A DNA stretch of 37,431 nt from an uncultured Clostridia bacterium (GCA_934140005.1 CAKPBB010000016.1:1-37431); one strand, 5' to 3'. Positions 8,303 through 16,959 are shown, numbered from the stretch's first letter. A program made the numbers and translations. Notes: a model not told the origin generated them from the letters alone.

Positions 8303-8743
8303 TTAAATTTTACTTAAAATCATAATAGAAATAATTAAGCCATAAATTGCAATACCTTCTGCAAGTCCAGCAAAAATAATTGTTTTACCAAGTAATTTAG
8401 GATTTTCACTAATTGCACCAACAGCAGAAGAAGCAACAACTGCAACAGCTATACCAGCACCAATACAAGCAAGTCCTGTAGCTAAAGCTGCTGCTATAAG
8501 TCCTACTCCTGAAGATGTATTTTCTTCATCTGCTGAATTAACTCTATTTTCTAAATTTTTTTGTGAATTTATTAATGTTTCTTGTGCATCTTTTACAGTA
8601 TTAACTTCGGTTAGAATTTCATCTTTAGTTTTATCTAAATCATCTTGCGTAATTGTTTTTCCAGCAGCTAAAACACTTGTATTTACTCCTATTAAAATAA
8701 TAAATGCTAAAATTACTGTAATTTTTTTAATACTTTTTTTCAT
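8303..8743 (-). CDS. ntpK: V/A-type ATPase c subunit (K) with secreted N-terminal segment
   Basis: Membrane-ring subunit that carries the ion. The C-terminal part (79-146) is a single two-helix hairpin: helix 1 about 79-103 (GLIAAALATGLACIGAGIAV), polar loop AISENPKLLG, helix 2 about 119-143 with the ion-binding Glu129 in GLAEGIAIYG. Before this is an apparent signal peptide (1-27, ending SVLAAG) and a polar segment of about 50 residues (28-78), rich in D, E, K and T with spaced leucine, isoleucine and valine residues, suggesting a helix. c subunits are usually only 70-90 residues per hairpin. No Ser/Thr follows Glu129 as in Na+-binding rings, so H+ coupling is favoured, but this is inference. 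Confidence 0.93.
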   Translation of the reverse strand: MKKSIKKITVILAFIILIGVNTSVLAAGKTITQDDLDKTKDEILTEVNTVKDAQETLINSQKNLENRVNSADEENTSSGVGLIAAALATGLACIGAGIAVAVVASSAVGAISENPKLLGKTIIFAGLAEGIAIYGLIISIMILSKI

Positions 8744-8760
8744 TTTTTTAATTTTCCTTC

Positions 8761-10650
8761 CTAATTTATTTCTGAGCGAATTGGTTTATATTCTTTTCCA
8801 TCACCACTATAAAATCTACTAAATAATTCGTAATATTCTAGTCTTAACACTTGAATTGCAACAATAAGTCCTTCTAGTACTATTACAAGTGCATTTCCTA
8901 TTATTGCTACTGCAAGATTTCCAGCCCCAGCAGTCATTCCAGCTAATATATAAATAGCCATACATAATCCAACATGATTTATTGCAAAAGCTGCTAATCT
9001 CACAAATGAAATTGTATTACTTGCAAATGATAATAGTGTTTCTATCAGTTCAAAAAATCTTTCTATAAAAGAATGCTTTTCTTGTGATTTTCTTTTCTCT
9101 AATTTATCTGCAAGTACATCTTTAAATAAAATACATATTAAAGCAATTCCTAATACTACAGCTAATATACTTGCTGAAATAATAAGTTTTCCTTTCAAAT
9201 AAAAATACACTACACTAATTAAAATTGTACAATAGAAAACAAATCCAGCAACACCATTTTCACTAAAAAATATTTTTTGCTTGTCTTTAGTTCGTATTCC
9301 ATTCTTGATATTTAATCCCATAGCAATTAGTATAAGAATTGTACCAAAAGCAATGCCTGCAATAAGCATTGTAGTAATATTTTCCATTGGAGATATAAGA
9401 ATAGGTTTTAATATATCTTCTTTTCCAAAAATGCTTCCATATAAAAGTCCAAATAATATAGATGATATACCTCCAGCAACAAAAATTGGTCCTAAAGCAA
9501 CTTTTTTCTTTTTTAATAATATGCCTATTAAAGCTATTACTGCACCTTGTCCAACATCACCAAACATGAATCCAAACATTAGAAAGGCTGTAATTGCAAC
9601 AAACGCTGTAGGATCTAGCTCTGTATAATTTGGCACACCATACATTTGAACTATTGTTTCAAACGAACTAAATAATTTATTATTTTTTAAGTGTGTTGGT
9701 GGTACACTCGCAACTTCGTCATGATTCTTAACCGTAAATTTCAAATCTTTCTCTTTAGTAAGCTTTGGAACTAATATTTTAAGCTCTTCTAAAGGAATCC
9801 AACCAATTATATAAAAATATCCATTCTCATCATGAACAATATATTTTTTTACTTTATTTATTTTTTCATAATTTTGAAGTTGGCATAGATATGAAATCAA
9901 AGTTGCTTGAGATTTTATTTTTATTCTTTCAATTTCATGTTTTTCAGTTTCAATTATCTTTCTATTTTCTTGTATAAGATTATCAATATTTTTTATAAAC
10001 TCTTTTGGTGTGCCAGTTACATCTTGTGGCAACCAAATTCTTTCAAATCTCATTACATTAAAATAGCTATCAATCTGCGTTGAAAACTCTTCTGTTGTTA
10101 AATAGATAATCCAAACATCATCTTCTGTTTGTTCAAGTTCTAATAAAACAACATCTAGCATTTTTGTGTCTTGCTTTATTTTCGCATAATTTTCTTTAGA
10201 AATTTTTCCAAATCTAAATTTCATATATCTTAATTTAAAAAAGTCTTTTAAATCAATATTTATATTTTCTAAATGATGTATTGGTCCTTTTGCCTTTTCT
10301 AAATTTTCAATATCATTTTCAGCTTTTTCAATTTTTTCATCTTTTTCCTTTAATTCTTTCATCAAAGCATTTAAATTTTGTTCAATGTTTTCAACTGAAT
10401 CTTCTAATTCAACTTTGACAAAGTCATCTTTATATGCAACATCTAATTTATCTAATATAGACTTACATAATTTTATATTTTCTTTTGGTTTATTATCATA
10501 AGGATAATATGATAATTTCCACCCTTTTTCTAAAACCTTTAAAGCATCTTCTGGTTGCATACCACTTTCTAATAAGTATTTAATTATAAAAGAATTTATA
10601 TTTTCGTCTTTACCAACAACACTTAAAAGTTTCATTCTTTCAATAGCCAT
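8761..10650 (-). CDS. ntpI: V/A-type ATPase subunit I (a)
   Basis: Stator membrane subunit that provides the ion half-channels next to the c ring. The 629-residue protein has a cytoplasmic N-terminal half (1-340) with two long helical stretches (about 85-120 and 215-260) and a C-terminal membrane half with about seven or eight segments beginning near residue 347 (the FMFGDVGQG motif at 361-369 is highly conserved). The essential arginine that faces the c-ring carboxylate is Arg551 in SFVRLAAFAINHVG. ATG start with AGGAGGTGA upstream. It is 11 nt after ntpC. Confidence 0.96.
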   Translation of the reverse strand: MAIERMKLLSVVGKDENINSFIIKYLLESGMQPEDALKVLEKGWKLSYYPYDNKPKENIKLCKSILDKLDVAYKDDFVKVELEDSVENIEQNLNALMKELKEKDEKIEKAENDIENLEKAKGPIHHLENINIDLKDFFKLRYMKFRFGKISKENYAKIKQDTKMLDVVLLELEQTEDDVWIIYLTTEEFSTQIDSYFNVMRFERIWLPQDVTGTPKEFIKNIDNLIQENRKIIETEKHEIERIKIKSQATLISYLCQLQNYEKINKVKKYIVHDENGYFYIIGWIPLEELKILVPKLTKEKDLKFTVKNHDEVASVPPTHLKNNKLFSSFETIVQMYGVPNYTELDPTAFVAITAFLMFGFMFGDVGQGAVIALIGILLKKKKVALGPIFVAGGISSILFGLLYGSIFGKEDILKPILISPMENITTMLIAGIAFGTILILIAMGLNIKNGIRTKDKQKIFFSENGVAGFVFYCTILISVVYFYLKGKLIISASILAVVLGIALICILFKDVLADKLEKRKSQEKHSFIERFFELIETLLSFASNTISFVRLAAFAINHVGLCMAIYILAGMTAGAGNLAVAIIGNALVIVLEGLIVAIQVLRLEYYELFSRFYSGDGKEYKPIRSEIN

Positions 10651-10661
10651 TTTCTCACCTC

Positions 10662-11669
10662 CTAAATTATCAGCCTTTTTTCAATTTCTTGTTTATCAAA
10701 GTTATAATGTATTCCTCCTAATATATGAACTATATTGCTTTTTTGATATTCAGACAAATATATATATGCAAAAACAAAACTTAAATCAAATTTACTTTGT
10801 CTTAATACAGATAAGTATTGATGTTTCAACAAAATTTTTATTTCTTGTTCAATATCATTTTCATCACAATAACTTAGTTTTTGATAATATGTTTTTCTTA
10901 ATATTGCTTGTATTTCTTCATAGTCTTCTGCTTCTATAATTTCTTTTATTTGACTTTTTTTAAGTTCATAGTTTACTGGAATAAGTAGTTTTTCAATTTC
11001 ATTTACTGGCAAGCTATAAAATTTTTTTAATCTTAATATCCATAGTAAATTTAAAGTATCAATTCTAGTTCCTATTATTTTCTTTAGAGTTCCACTTTTA
11101 CCCTGAACAGCTTTTGAAAGTATTTTAAAATATTCTTTATCCAAACTTGTTTCAAGTTCAAAAATTGGTATATTTTCTTTATTTACTAATTCACTAATTT
11201 TCAAATAATATCTAGAATACTTTATTGCATCTAAATATTCATCTACATTTTGTACATTGAGAATTTTTTCTATATTTTTAAATATTGTACTTGTCCATGC
11301 CTCAACATCAGTTATATTACTTTCTATTTTCGAAGAAGAAATCAGATTTTTTAAAACACTTTTTAAACATTTTATTTCATATTTAGAAATAAATATATCA
11401 AAAATTTTTTTCTCTTCTTCAGATAAATAAATTCTAATTTTCTTTATATCTTCTATCAAAACACTATCTAAAGCATCTTCAGTTTCTACTCTTGTTGCAT
11501 CATCTTTTAAAAATTCAAGAGGCTTAAATTTAGTTTTTAAACTTGAAATTACACTGATTGAATCTGGTTGTCTAATAAGTTCTAGCAAATCAGTATTACT
11601 CAACTGCTTAGCATACATTCCTTTGAGTTTTGCATCAATAGCTGGATATTTAATTAAAGAGAATCCCAT
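10662..11669 (-). CDS. ntpC: V/A-type ATPase subunit C (d)
   Basis: Funnel-shaped socket joining the central shaft to the c ring. The 335-residue all-helical protein matches the family in length and has the typical N-terminal motif Y-x-x-x-x-A-K-L-K-G-M (FSLIKYPAIDAKLKGMYAKQL) and a mid-protein IDTLNLLWILRLKKFY segment that is conserved among C subunits. ATG start immediately after the stop of the H-type subunit (TAAATG), which suggests translational coupling. Confidence 0.93.
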   Translation of the reverse strand: MGFSLIKYPAIDAKLKGMYAKQLSNTDLLELIRQPDSISVISSLKTKFKPLEFLKDDATRVETEDALDSVLIEDIKKIRIYLSEEEKKIFDIFISKYEIKCLKSVLKNLISSSKIESNITDVEAWTSTIFKNIEKILNVQNVDEYLDAIKYSRYYLKISELVNKENIPIFELETSLDKEYFKILSKAVQGKSGTLKKIIGTRIDTLNLLWILRLKKFYSLPVNEIEKLLIPVNYELKKSQIKEIIEAEDYEEIQAILRKTYYQKLSYCDENDIEQEIKILLKHQYLSVLRQSKFDLSFVFAYIYLSEYQKSNIVHILGGIHYNFDKQEIEKRLII

Positions 11670-11990
11670 TTATTTTGCCTTTCTATCTAAAATATTTCTT
11701 AATATTTTCTCTTCAAGCATATATTTCTTTTCTTCATAATTTTTGTCTAATTCTTTTAATTTTTCCTTTTCTTCTGATGAAATCTGAACAACCATCTCAT
11801 TATATCTATTTTGTAAAATCTGCTTTCTCAATTCTAAAATTCCTCGAAATTCATCGTCAATTTTTTCTTTTGCCTCATTTAATTGTTCTTCAATTATTTC
11901 ATCTATTTTCTCATCTTTATTTTCAACTTTTTCAATAATTTTTTGTGCTTTACTATCTATCTTTAAAATTTCCTTTAAAAGTTCTTCCAT
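11670..11990 (-). CDS. V/A-type ATPase peripheral-stalk subunit H/G-type
   Basis: A 106-residue, almost wholly helical and highly charged protein (MEELLKEILKIDSKAQKII onward) at the head of the V-ATPase genes. Length, composition and position fit the H (archaeal) or G (NtpH/NtpG-like) stator subunit that forms a coiled coil with subunit E. There is no membrane segment. Sequence similarity in this family is weak, so the assignment rests mainly on context. The stop overlaps the spacing to ntpC by direct abutment. Confidence 0.8.
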   Translation of the reverse strand: MEELLKEILKIDSKAQKIIEKVENKDEKIDEIIEEQLNEAKEKIDDEFRGILELRKQILQNRYNEMVVQISSEEKEKLKELDKNYEEKKYMLEEKILRNILDRKAK

Positions 11991-12023
11991 ATTGGTTCAC
12001 ATTCCTTCCTTTAAAGATACTAT

Positions 12024-12431
12024 CTATTTTGTAATAAGCTTTTTAGCAATCATTCTAGCAACATCTTCTTCTACTTGAATAATTTCATTAACTTCCAATT
12101 TTTCTAAGACTTTTTTATGCGTATTATCTTTACATTTAGCTATGATATGGCTTACATTAGCTTCTTTTAAAGCTAAACAAGCTATAATGTTTGTTGCAAT
12201 ATCTTCACCAATTGCAACAACTCCCATATCAAAATCTTGAAGAGGAATATTTGAAAATGCATCTTCATCATATATATTTAAACACATACATTTACTTGCA
12301 AAATTACTAGCTCTTTCAACTAAATGCATATCTTTATCTATTGCTAATACTTCAATATCACTTTCTGCAAGTTCTTTTGCAAGTGTCATTCCAAATTTTC
12401 CAAGTCCTATTATAATACATTGTTTTTTCAT
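12024..12431 (-). CDS. KtrA/TrkA-type RCK protein, N-lobe only
   Basis: Cytosolic gating protein of a Ktr/Trk K+ uptake system. The 135 residues form one RCK_N (Rossmann) domain: GLGKFG (9-14) is the GxGxxG dinucleotide loop and Asp32 at the end of strand 2 (VLAIDKD) favours NAD(H). KtrA proteins are usually about 220 residues with a C-terminal RCK_C (TrkA_C) lobe, which binds c-di-AMP in characterised KtrA; that lobe is missing here. The frame ends with a normal stop 34 nt before the next gene, so this looks like a one-domain form rather than a break. It lies 22 nt after ktrB and has a GGAGG site. Confidence 0.9.
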   Translation of the reverse strand: MKKQCIIIGLGKFGMTLAKELAESDIEVLAIDKDMHLVERASNFASKCMCLNIYDEDAFSNIPLQDFDMGVVAIGEDIATNIIACLALKEANVSHIIAKCKDNTHKKVLEKLEVNEIIQVEEDVARMIAKKLITK

Positions 12432-12453
12432 TTTTCCTTATTCCTCCTATGTT

Positions 12454-13743
12454 TTATAAAATCAATTTTCCTTCTACGAATTCTATTTCACTATCTTTGC
12501 TTTTTCTTGACATTAGAGTAAAAAATGATAGTGGTCCAATTCTTCCTAAAAACATCAGTATTATTGTAATTGTTTTTCCAGCTGAACTTAATAGTGCATT
12601 ATCAAAAAAAGGTATTCCTGTATCTGAAAAAGCTGAAATACATTGAAATGCTGTTTCTGTTAAATTAAAATTGTCTGTTTTACTTAATAATATTACACCT
12701 GTTAAAACAACAAATGCACTTAAAGTAACTATTGTATAAGCCATTTTTACTGTTTTGTCACTAATTCTTTTGTAAAAAATATTTACATTATCTTCACTAG
12801 AAAGTGTTGCTTTCAAAGATAATAATATTATGGTAAATGTTACTAATTTTATTCCACCTGAAGTAGAGCCAGGAGCAGCACCAATGAACATAAGTAGCAT
12901 TGAAATAATTTGTATTGGCAAACTATATTGAGTAAAATCTCGTATATAAAATCCTGCTGTTCTTAATGTGATACTTGCAAAAATTGCTTCTTTAATAGAC
13001 ATTGTTGGCTCTAATAATTTCATTGTTACAATTGCAAAAATGGTTATTCCTAATGTTGCAACAATTACAATTTTTGATTGAAAAGATATTTTGTGTGGTT
13101 TGCCATGGCTTAAGCAGTTTACTAAATCTTCTAAAACAAAAAATCCTAATCCTCCTAACAATATTAGTCCCATGAAAATTGTTATTACATAAGTATCATT
13201 TTTGAAGTTTATTAAACTATTAGTACCTAATAAGTCAAAACCTGCATTACAAAAAGCCATAACAGAATGAAATATACTATACCATAGTCCTTTTTTTAAT
13301 CCATATAATGGAATAAATCTAAATGAAAGTAGCCATGCCCCCAAGCCTTCAATTATAAAAGTATATCTCAAGATTTGTTTTATTTTTTTCTGAAATACAC
13401 TATAATTATCATTATTTATATTCTCACTAAAAAATACAACACTTGAAAAATTCATTTTTTTATTTAATAAAATAAACAAAAAAGCAATAAAAATTACTAT
13501 TCCTAATGCACCCATTTGTGTTATAGTTAAAATTACTAGTTGTCCAAAAAATGAAAATTGTTCTGATAATACAACTGTAGAAAGACCAGTTGTACATACA
13601 CTAGATGCTGATACAAAAAAAGCATCTATGTATGCAATTGGTCTTAAATTGCTTATTGGTAAAACGAGCAATATTGCTCCTATTGAAATTAAAATTAAAA
13701 AACCTAATATTGGTATTAAAACAATTTTTTTATTTTTCAACAT
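12454..13743 (-). CDS. ktrB: K+ uptake channel subunit KtrB/TrkH family
   Basis: Membrane pore of a Ktr-type K+ uptake system, usually Na+-dependent. The 429-residue length is that of KtrB. Four membrane-pore-membrane repeats are visible with their filter segments: SASSVCTTGLST (near 45-56), AFCNAGFD, ITLRTAGF and AFSDTGIPF, each with the conserved filter glycine. GAAPGSTSGGIK is the intramembrane gating loop. The ATG (13741-13743) has AAGG about 13 nt upstream. It is first in the operon that continues through the RCK protein and all V-ATPase genes, recalling ntpJ, the KtrB homologue at the end of the Enterococcus hirae ntp operon. Confidence 0.93.
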   Translation of the reverse strand: MLKNKKIVLIPILGFLILISIGAILLVLPISNLRPIAYIDAFFVSASSVCTTGLSTVVLSEQFSFFGQLVILTITQMGALGIVIFIAFLFILLNKKMNFSSVVFFSENINNDNYSVFQKKIKQILRYTFIIEGLGAWLLSFRFIPLYGLKKGLWYSIFHSVMAFCNAGFDLLGTNSLINFKNDTYVITIFMGLILLGGLGFFVLEDLVNCLSHGKPHKISFQSKIVIVATLGITIFAIVTMKLLEPTMSIKEAIFASITLRTAGFYIRDFTQYSLPIQIISMLLMFIGAAPGSTSGGIKLVTFTIILLSLKATLSSEDNVNIFYKRISDKTVKMAYTIVTLSAFVVLTGVILLSKTDNFNLTETAFQCISAFSDTGIPFFDNALLSSAGKTITIILMFLGRIGPLSFFTLMSRKSKDSEIEFVEGKLIL

Positions 13744-13790
13744 TTGTATATTTTATCCTTATCACTTGTATTTATATTTTTACAAAAAAT

Positions 13791-13819
13791 ATTATATATA
13801 TAAAATTATTTTAATTCAA
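13791..13819 (-). promoter_or_regulatory. Promoter of the ktr-V-ATPase operon
   Basis: TTGAAT (13814-13819), a 17-nt spacer and a perfect TATAAT (13791-13796) lie on the minus strand about 50 nt before the ktrB start. It is the best promoter in the gap, and no other strong one is seen inside the eleven-gene operon. Confidence 0.7.
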
Positions 13820-13829
13820 TATTTTTATA

Positions 13830-13855
13830 TTACGAATATATTACATTTTTCGTAA
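13830..13855 (-). terminator. Weak hairpin after the ZIP gene
   Basis: A 7-bp inverted repeat (13830-13836 with 13849-13855, TTACGAA/TTCGTAA) with a 12-nt loop lies just beyond the ZIP stop and just before the ktrB promoter. There is no U tract, so it may be a protein-binding site instead of a terminator. Confidence 0.35.
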
Positions 13856-13870
13856 ATTTTAATGTATACT

Positions 13871-14617
13871 TTATCCAAGCATTACATCTAAAATCATCAT
13901 TATTGCAAATCCAATAAAAATTCCAATAATACCTGTTTTAGATTTTTCATCTTGGACTTCTGGCACTAGTTCTTCTACCACAACATATATCATTGCACCA
14001 GCAGCAAAAGCCAATAAATATGGCAATATTGGTGTTATTATTCCAGAAATTAATATTGTAATAACTGCTGAAATTGGTTCAACAATTCCAGATAAAAAAC
14101 CTCCTATAAAAGCTTTAAATTTTGTTTTTCCATCACTTGCCATTGGAAGTGAAACTGCTGCTCCTTCTGGAAAGTTTTGAATAGCAATTCCTATTGACAA
14201 AGCCATTGCAGCACTGATTCCTAAGGCATAATTACCATTTAATAAACTTGCAAATGCAACTCCAACTGCCATTCCCTCTGGAAAATTATGAAGTGTTATT
14301 GCAAAAGTTAATTTTTTTGAAGATTCTTGCATCTTAGGTAAAAAATAATCTATACCAATAAAGAAGATTCCTCCTAATATAAGTCCTATGGTTGCAGGAA
14401 TCCAACTAAGCTTCCCCATATTTTGTGACATATCTATTGCTGGCATAATCAAGGACCATATTGATGCAGCTAACATTAAACCAGCTGAAAAACCAAATAA
14501 TAATCTTTTTATTCTAGGAGTAATACTATCTTTTAGAAAAAATACAGTTGTTGCACCTAAAGTTGTTCCTAAGAAAGGTATCATTATTCCTATAAACATA
14601 ATTAAAAATTCTTGCAT
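13871..14617 (-). CDS. ZIP-family metal transporter
   Basis: Inner-membrane importer of divalent metals such as Zn2+ (also Fe2+ or Mn2+ in relatives). The 248-residue protein has about eight membrane segments and the two metal-site motifs of ZIP proteins: HNFPEG in helix 4 (ITLHNFPEGMAVG) and the QNFPEG in helix 5 (IAIQNFPEGAAVS). The VEPISAV segment in helix 6 is also typical. Length agrees with the ZupT-like subgroup. It starts at ATG (14615-14617) with a perfect AGGAGG site, but that ATG forms part of a 13-bp inverted repeat. It follows the ABC genes by 71 nt. Confidence 0.93.
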   Translation of the reverse strand: MQEFLIMFIGIMIPFLGTTLGATTVFFLKDSITPRIKRLLFGFSAGLMLAASIWSLIMPAIDMSQNMGKLSWIPATIGLILGGIFFIGIDYFLPKMQESSKKLTFAITLHNFPEGMAVGVAFASLLNGNYALGISAAMALSIGIAIQNFPEGAAVSLPMASDGKTKFKAFIGGFLSGIVEPISAVITILISGIITPILPYLLAFAAGAMIYVVVEELVPEVQDEKSKTGIIGIFIGFAIMMILDVMLG

Positions 14618-14654
14618 CTTAACCTCCTATATAGTTAGTTAATGCAAGAATTTT
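14605..14654 (-). promoter_or_regulatory. Hairpin covering the ZIP start codon
   Basis: A perfect 13-bp inverted repeat (14605-14617 with 14642-14654) places the ZIP start codon and its next three codons in the 3' arm of a hairpin, and the AGGAGG site in the 24-nt loop. The upstream arm (AAAATTCTTGCAT) begins about 35 nt after the ABC-auxiliary stop. It could restrain translation, or act as an overlapping terminator (five U residues follow). Confidence 0.6.
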
Positions 14655-14688
14655 ATTTTATGTGAACTATTATATTATTTTTTACAAA

Positions 14689-16263
14689 TTATCTTTTTCT
14701 CTTTCTGTATGTTCCAACAAATATACCAATAATTATGATTAAAATTGGTACAGCATATACAATTGTTAATACAATAGCATTTTGTTGTTCAGTAGGTGTA
14801 TAAGTTGCTGTTGACATATCTTTTCTAATTTTTATTACATCATTCTTTTTAGTTAAATTTGAAATAGAATCTAACATAAAGTCTTTATTGTTACCCATAT
14901 ATGAAATTGGATATGAACTACTTACACCTTCAACTGTGTAATCTGAAGCAAATACAGTATTTGCAACTACTATCAATTTTGAAGTTACTGCATCATTTTC
15001 ACCTTCAGCAGTTGAAATTGTTTTTGTAGCTAATGCAGCTATTACATTTTCGCCTTGGTCTGCTGTTTTAGCTGAATCATAAATACTCTTTGTTAAATCT
15101 GTTATAAATAATGATGTTGAGCTTGAATTTACAAGTGTTTCTTTTTCAACTTTTAATTTTTCTAATTCTTCATCTGATTTGAATGTTACTCTACCAGCAT
15201 AAGGAATCAATAAATATCCGTCTGAATAAATATCAGATGTTATAGAATTTGAACTTGATACATCTGGAATAATTATATTTGGATAATTTGATATCATTTT
15301 AGATGAGTCACTTTCCATTATATAACCATTATTTTCTAATGTTGCTCCATATAAATCTAAAATAGATTGAAGATTTTTTTTGCTTGAAAAAGCTTCAGTA
15401 TCTATATCTGATGTAACTAAAATATTTCCACCTTTATTTATATAATCTTTAATTGCTTGTGCTTCTGTTTCAGTAATATCTGTAGTTGGATTAAATATAG
15501 CAATTAAATTACAATCTTCTGGAACACTACCTGTTGTTAATAAATTTAAACTATCAACTGTATAAGACTCATTTTGTAAATAAGTATTGATTGTTCCTAA
15601 ATGAGTAGTATTATATTCATTATGACCAGTTAAGAAATATACCTTTGGTTTTTCATCTGAGGTAATTCCTACAATTGAATTTGTTAAAGTTTGTTCGGTT
15701 AAATCAACTTCTTGTCCTGTTGTGTAATCATAAGAATTAAATTCACTACTTGCATCTATAATCTTTTTACTTGCTGATGTTTCAACAATTACCACTTGGT
15801 ATCCATCTTGTAATTCAAATTCTTCATATTTAGCAGGATTTGATTCTTGTGTCAAAATTTCGTAAGAAATATGACTATTAGCTTCTACATATTGTTTTAC
15901 TAAACTAACTAAAGTATCATCATCTGTATATCCAAATAAATAAAGTTTTACATCTTCATCTATGCTTGAAATTATTTTTTTAGACTCATCTGATACTGTA
16001 TATATTTTATTGGCAGTAACGTCAATGTTTGAAATATCAAGAGAATCTACATAAAGGTTAATTGCTATAAAAGCACCAACTAATATGCAAACTAATAAAG
16101 CTGTTTCAATTCCACTATTTAAACATCTCTTTCTCAAAAATAAAGATAATCTCTCTGAAAAAGTTTTTTTACCAGCAGCTTCTCTTTGTTTCTTTTTTTC
16201 TAATTTCTTGGCATTTTTTTCTGCTTTCTTTTTTGCTTTAAGCTCTTTTTTATCTTCTTTCAA
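14689..16263 (-). CDS. GldG-family ABC transporter auxiliary protein
   Basis: Membrane-anchored extracytoplasmic component of a GldFG-type ABC system; substrate unknown. The 524-residue protein begins with a lysine- and glutamate-rich cytoplasmic stretch (1-45), one membrane helix (about 53-72), then the ABC_transp_aux region with DVTANKIYTVSDESKKII and VYFLTGHNEYN, and ends with a second helix (about 496-517) and RKRKR. The start is TTG (16261-16263), with GGAGGG 7 nt upstream. It is the last of three ABC genes, 15 nt after the permease. Such systems occur in many Bacteroidetes and clostridia; gliding is not implied. Confidence 0.85.
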   Translation of the reverse strand: MKEDKKELKAKKKAEKNAKKLEKKKQREAAGKKTFSERLSLFLRKRCLNSGIETALLVCILVGAFIAINLYVDSLDISNIDVTANKIYTVSDESKKIISSIDEDVKLYLFGYTDDDTLVSLVKQYVEANSHISYEILTQESNPAKYEEFELQDGYQVVIVETSASKKIIDASSEFNSYDYTTGQEVDLTEQTLTNSIVGITSDEKPKVYFLTGHNEYNTTHLGTINTYLQNESYTVDSLNLLTTGSVPEDCNLIAIFNPTTDITETEAQAIKDYINKGGNILVTSDIDTEAFSSKKNLQSILDLYGATLENNGYIMESDSSKMISNYPNIIIPDVSSSNSITSDIYSDGYLLIPYAGRVTFKSDEELEKLKVEKETLVNSSSTSLFITDLTKSIYDSAKTADQGENVIAALATKTISTAEGENDAVTSKLIVVANTVFASDYTVEGVSSSYPISYMGNNKDFMLDSISNLTKKNDVIKIRKDMSTATYTPTEQQNAIVLTIVYAVPILIIIIGIFVGTYRKRKR

Positions 16264-16278
16264 TTTTTTGCCCTCCTC

Positions 16279-16959
16279 TTACTTTACACTTTTTCTTCTT
16301 TGTAAAACTACTATTGTAAGTAGTATAAATAATACAGCAAATGAAATGAAAGTAACTATCTCTGAAATTGAGATTATTCCTTCTGGAAATTTATCAAACA
16401 TTGTTATTAGTGAAAACATTGATAAATTTGAATTGAAGTTTGGTAAAAACCACATTACAATAAATGCACCAATTGTAAGTACACAAGCAACTATTTGATT
16501 TTCTGTTAAGCTTGATGCAAACATTCCAAATGAAATATATGCTAAACTTAATAAGAAGAATCCGAATAAAGTTGATAAAGCAACTTTTAAAGAAGGATCA
16601 CCAAACTGTTTTAATATAAAGTAATACATAAGAGTAAATGCTTCTGTAATTAAAATCATTACTGTAGCTGCTAAAAATTTACCAAGTACAACTGATGTTA
16701 TACTTCTTGGTGATGTTAAAATCAATTGTTCTGTTCCATTTCTTCTTTCTTCTGAAAACATTCTCATTGTAAGTACAGGAGTAATGAAAGTAAGTATTGT
16801 TGCTCCATTATAAAATAAATATTCAAAATTTAGTACTTTACTTTCAAAAATTGTTAAAAAGAAAAATGTACTAAACATTATTAAAAATAATCCTACAAAA
16901 ATATATCCAATTGGAGATAATAAATAGCTCTTCAATTCTTTTTTTAATACTGCAAACAT
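16279..16959 (-). CDS. ABC-2-type permease (GldF-like)
   Basis: Membrane component of the same ABC system. The 226-residue protein has six membrane segments and the ABC-2 family marks: an N-terminal FAVLKKELKSYLLSPIGYIF segment, a short cytoplasmic elbow with FSEERRNGTEQLILTSP, and a C-terminal VLQRRKS. ATG start with GGAGGAAATA. The start overlaps the ATPase stop (TAATG at 16957-16961), a sign of translational coupling. Confidence 0.92.
   Translation of the reverse strand: MFAVLKKELKSYLLSPIGYIFVGLFLIMFSTFFFLTIFESKVLNFEYLFYNGATILTFITPVLTMRMFSEERRNGTEQLILTSPRSITSVVLGKFLAATVMILITEAFTLMYYFILKQFGDPSLKVALSTLFGFFLLSLAYISFGMFASSLTENQIVACVLTIGAFIVMWFLPNFNSNLSMFSLITMFDKFPEGIISISEIVTFISFAVLFILLTIVVLQRRKSVK

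Noticed and set aside
8303..8743. Na+-specific c ring
   Set aside because: The residues after the ion-binding Glu129 are Gly-Ile where Na+-binding rings have Ser/Thr, and helix 1 has no glutamine ligand; H+ is favoured, though not proven.
13744..13870. Possible c-di-AMP (ydaO-type) riboswitch before ktrB
   Set aside because: The gap is only 127 nt, very AT-rich, with a promoter and one short hairpin; no conserved riboswitch core was seen.
16085..16498. A 137-residue plus-strand frame over the GldG-like and permease genes
   Set aside because: Shadow of two genes that have clear homology and start sites; the translation is low-complexity.
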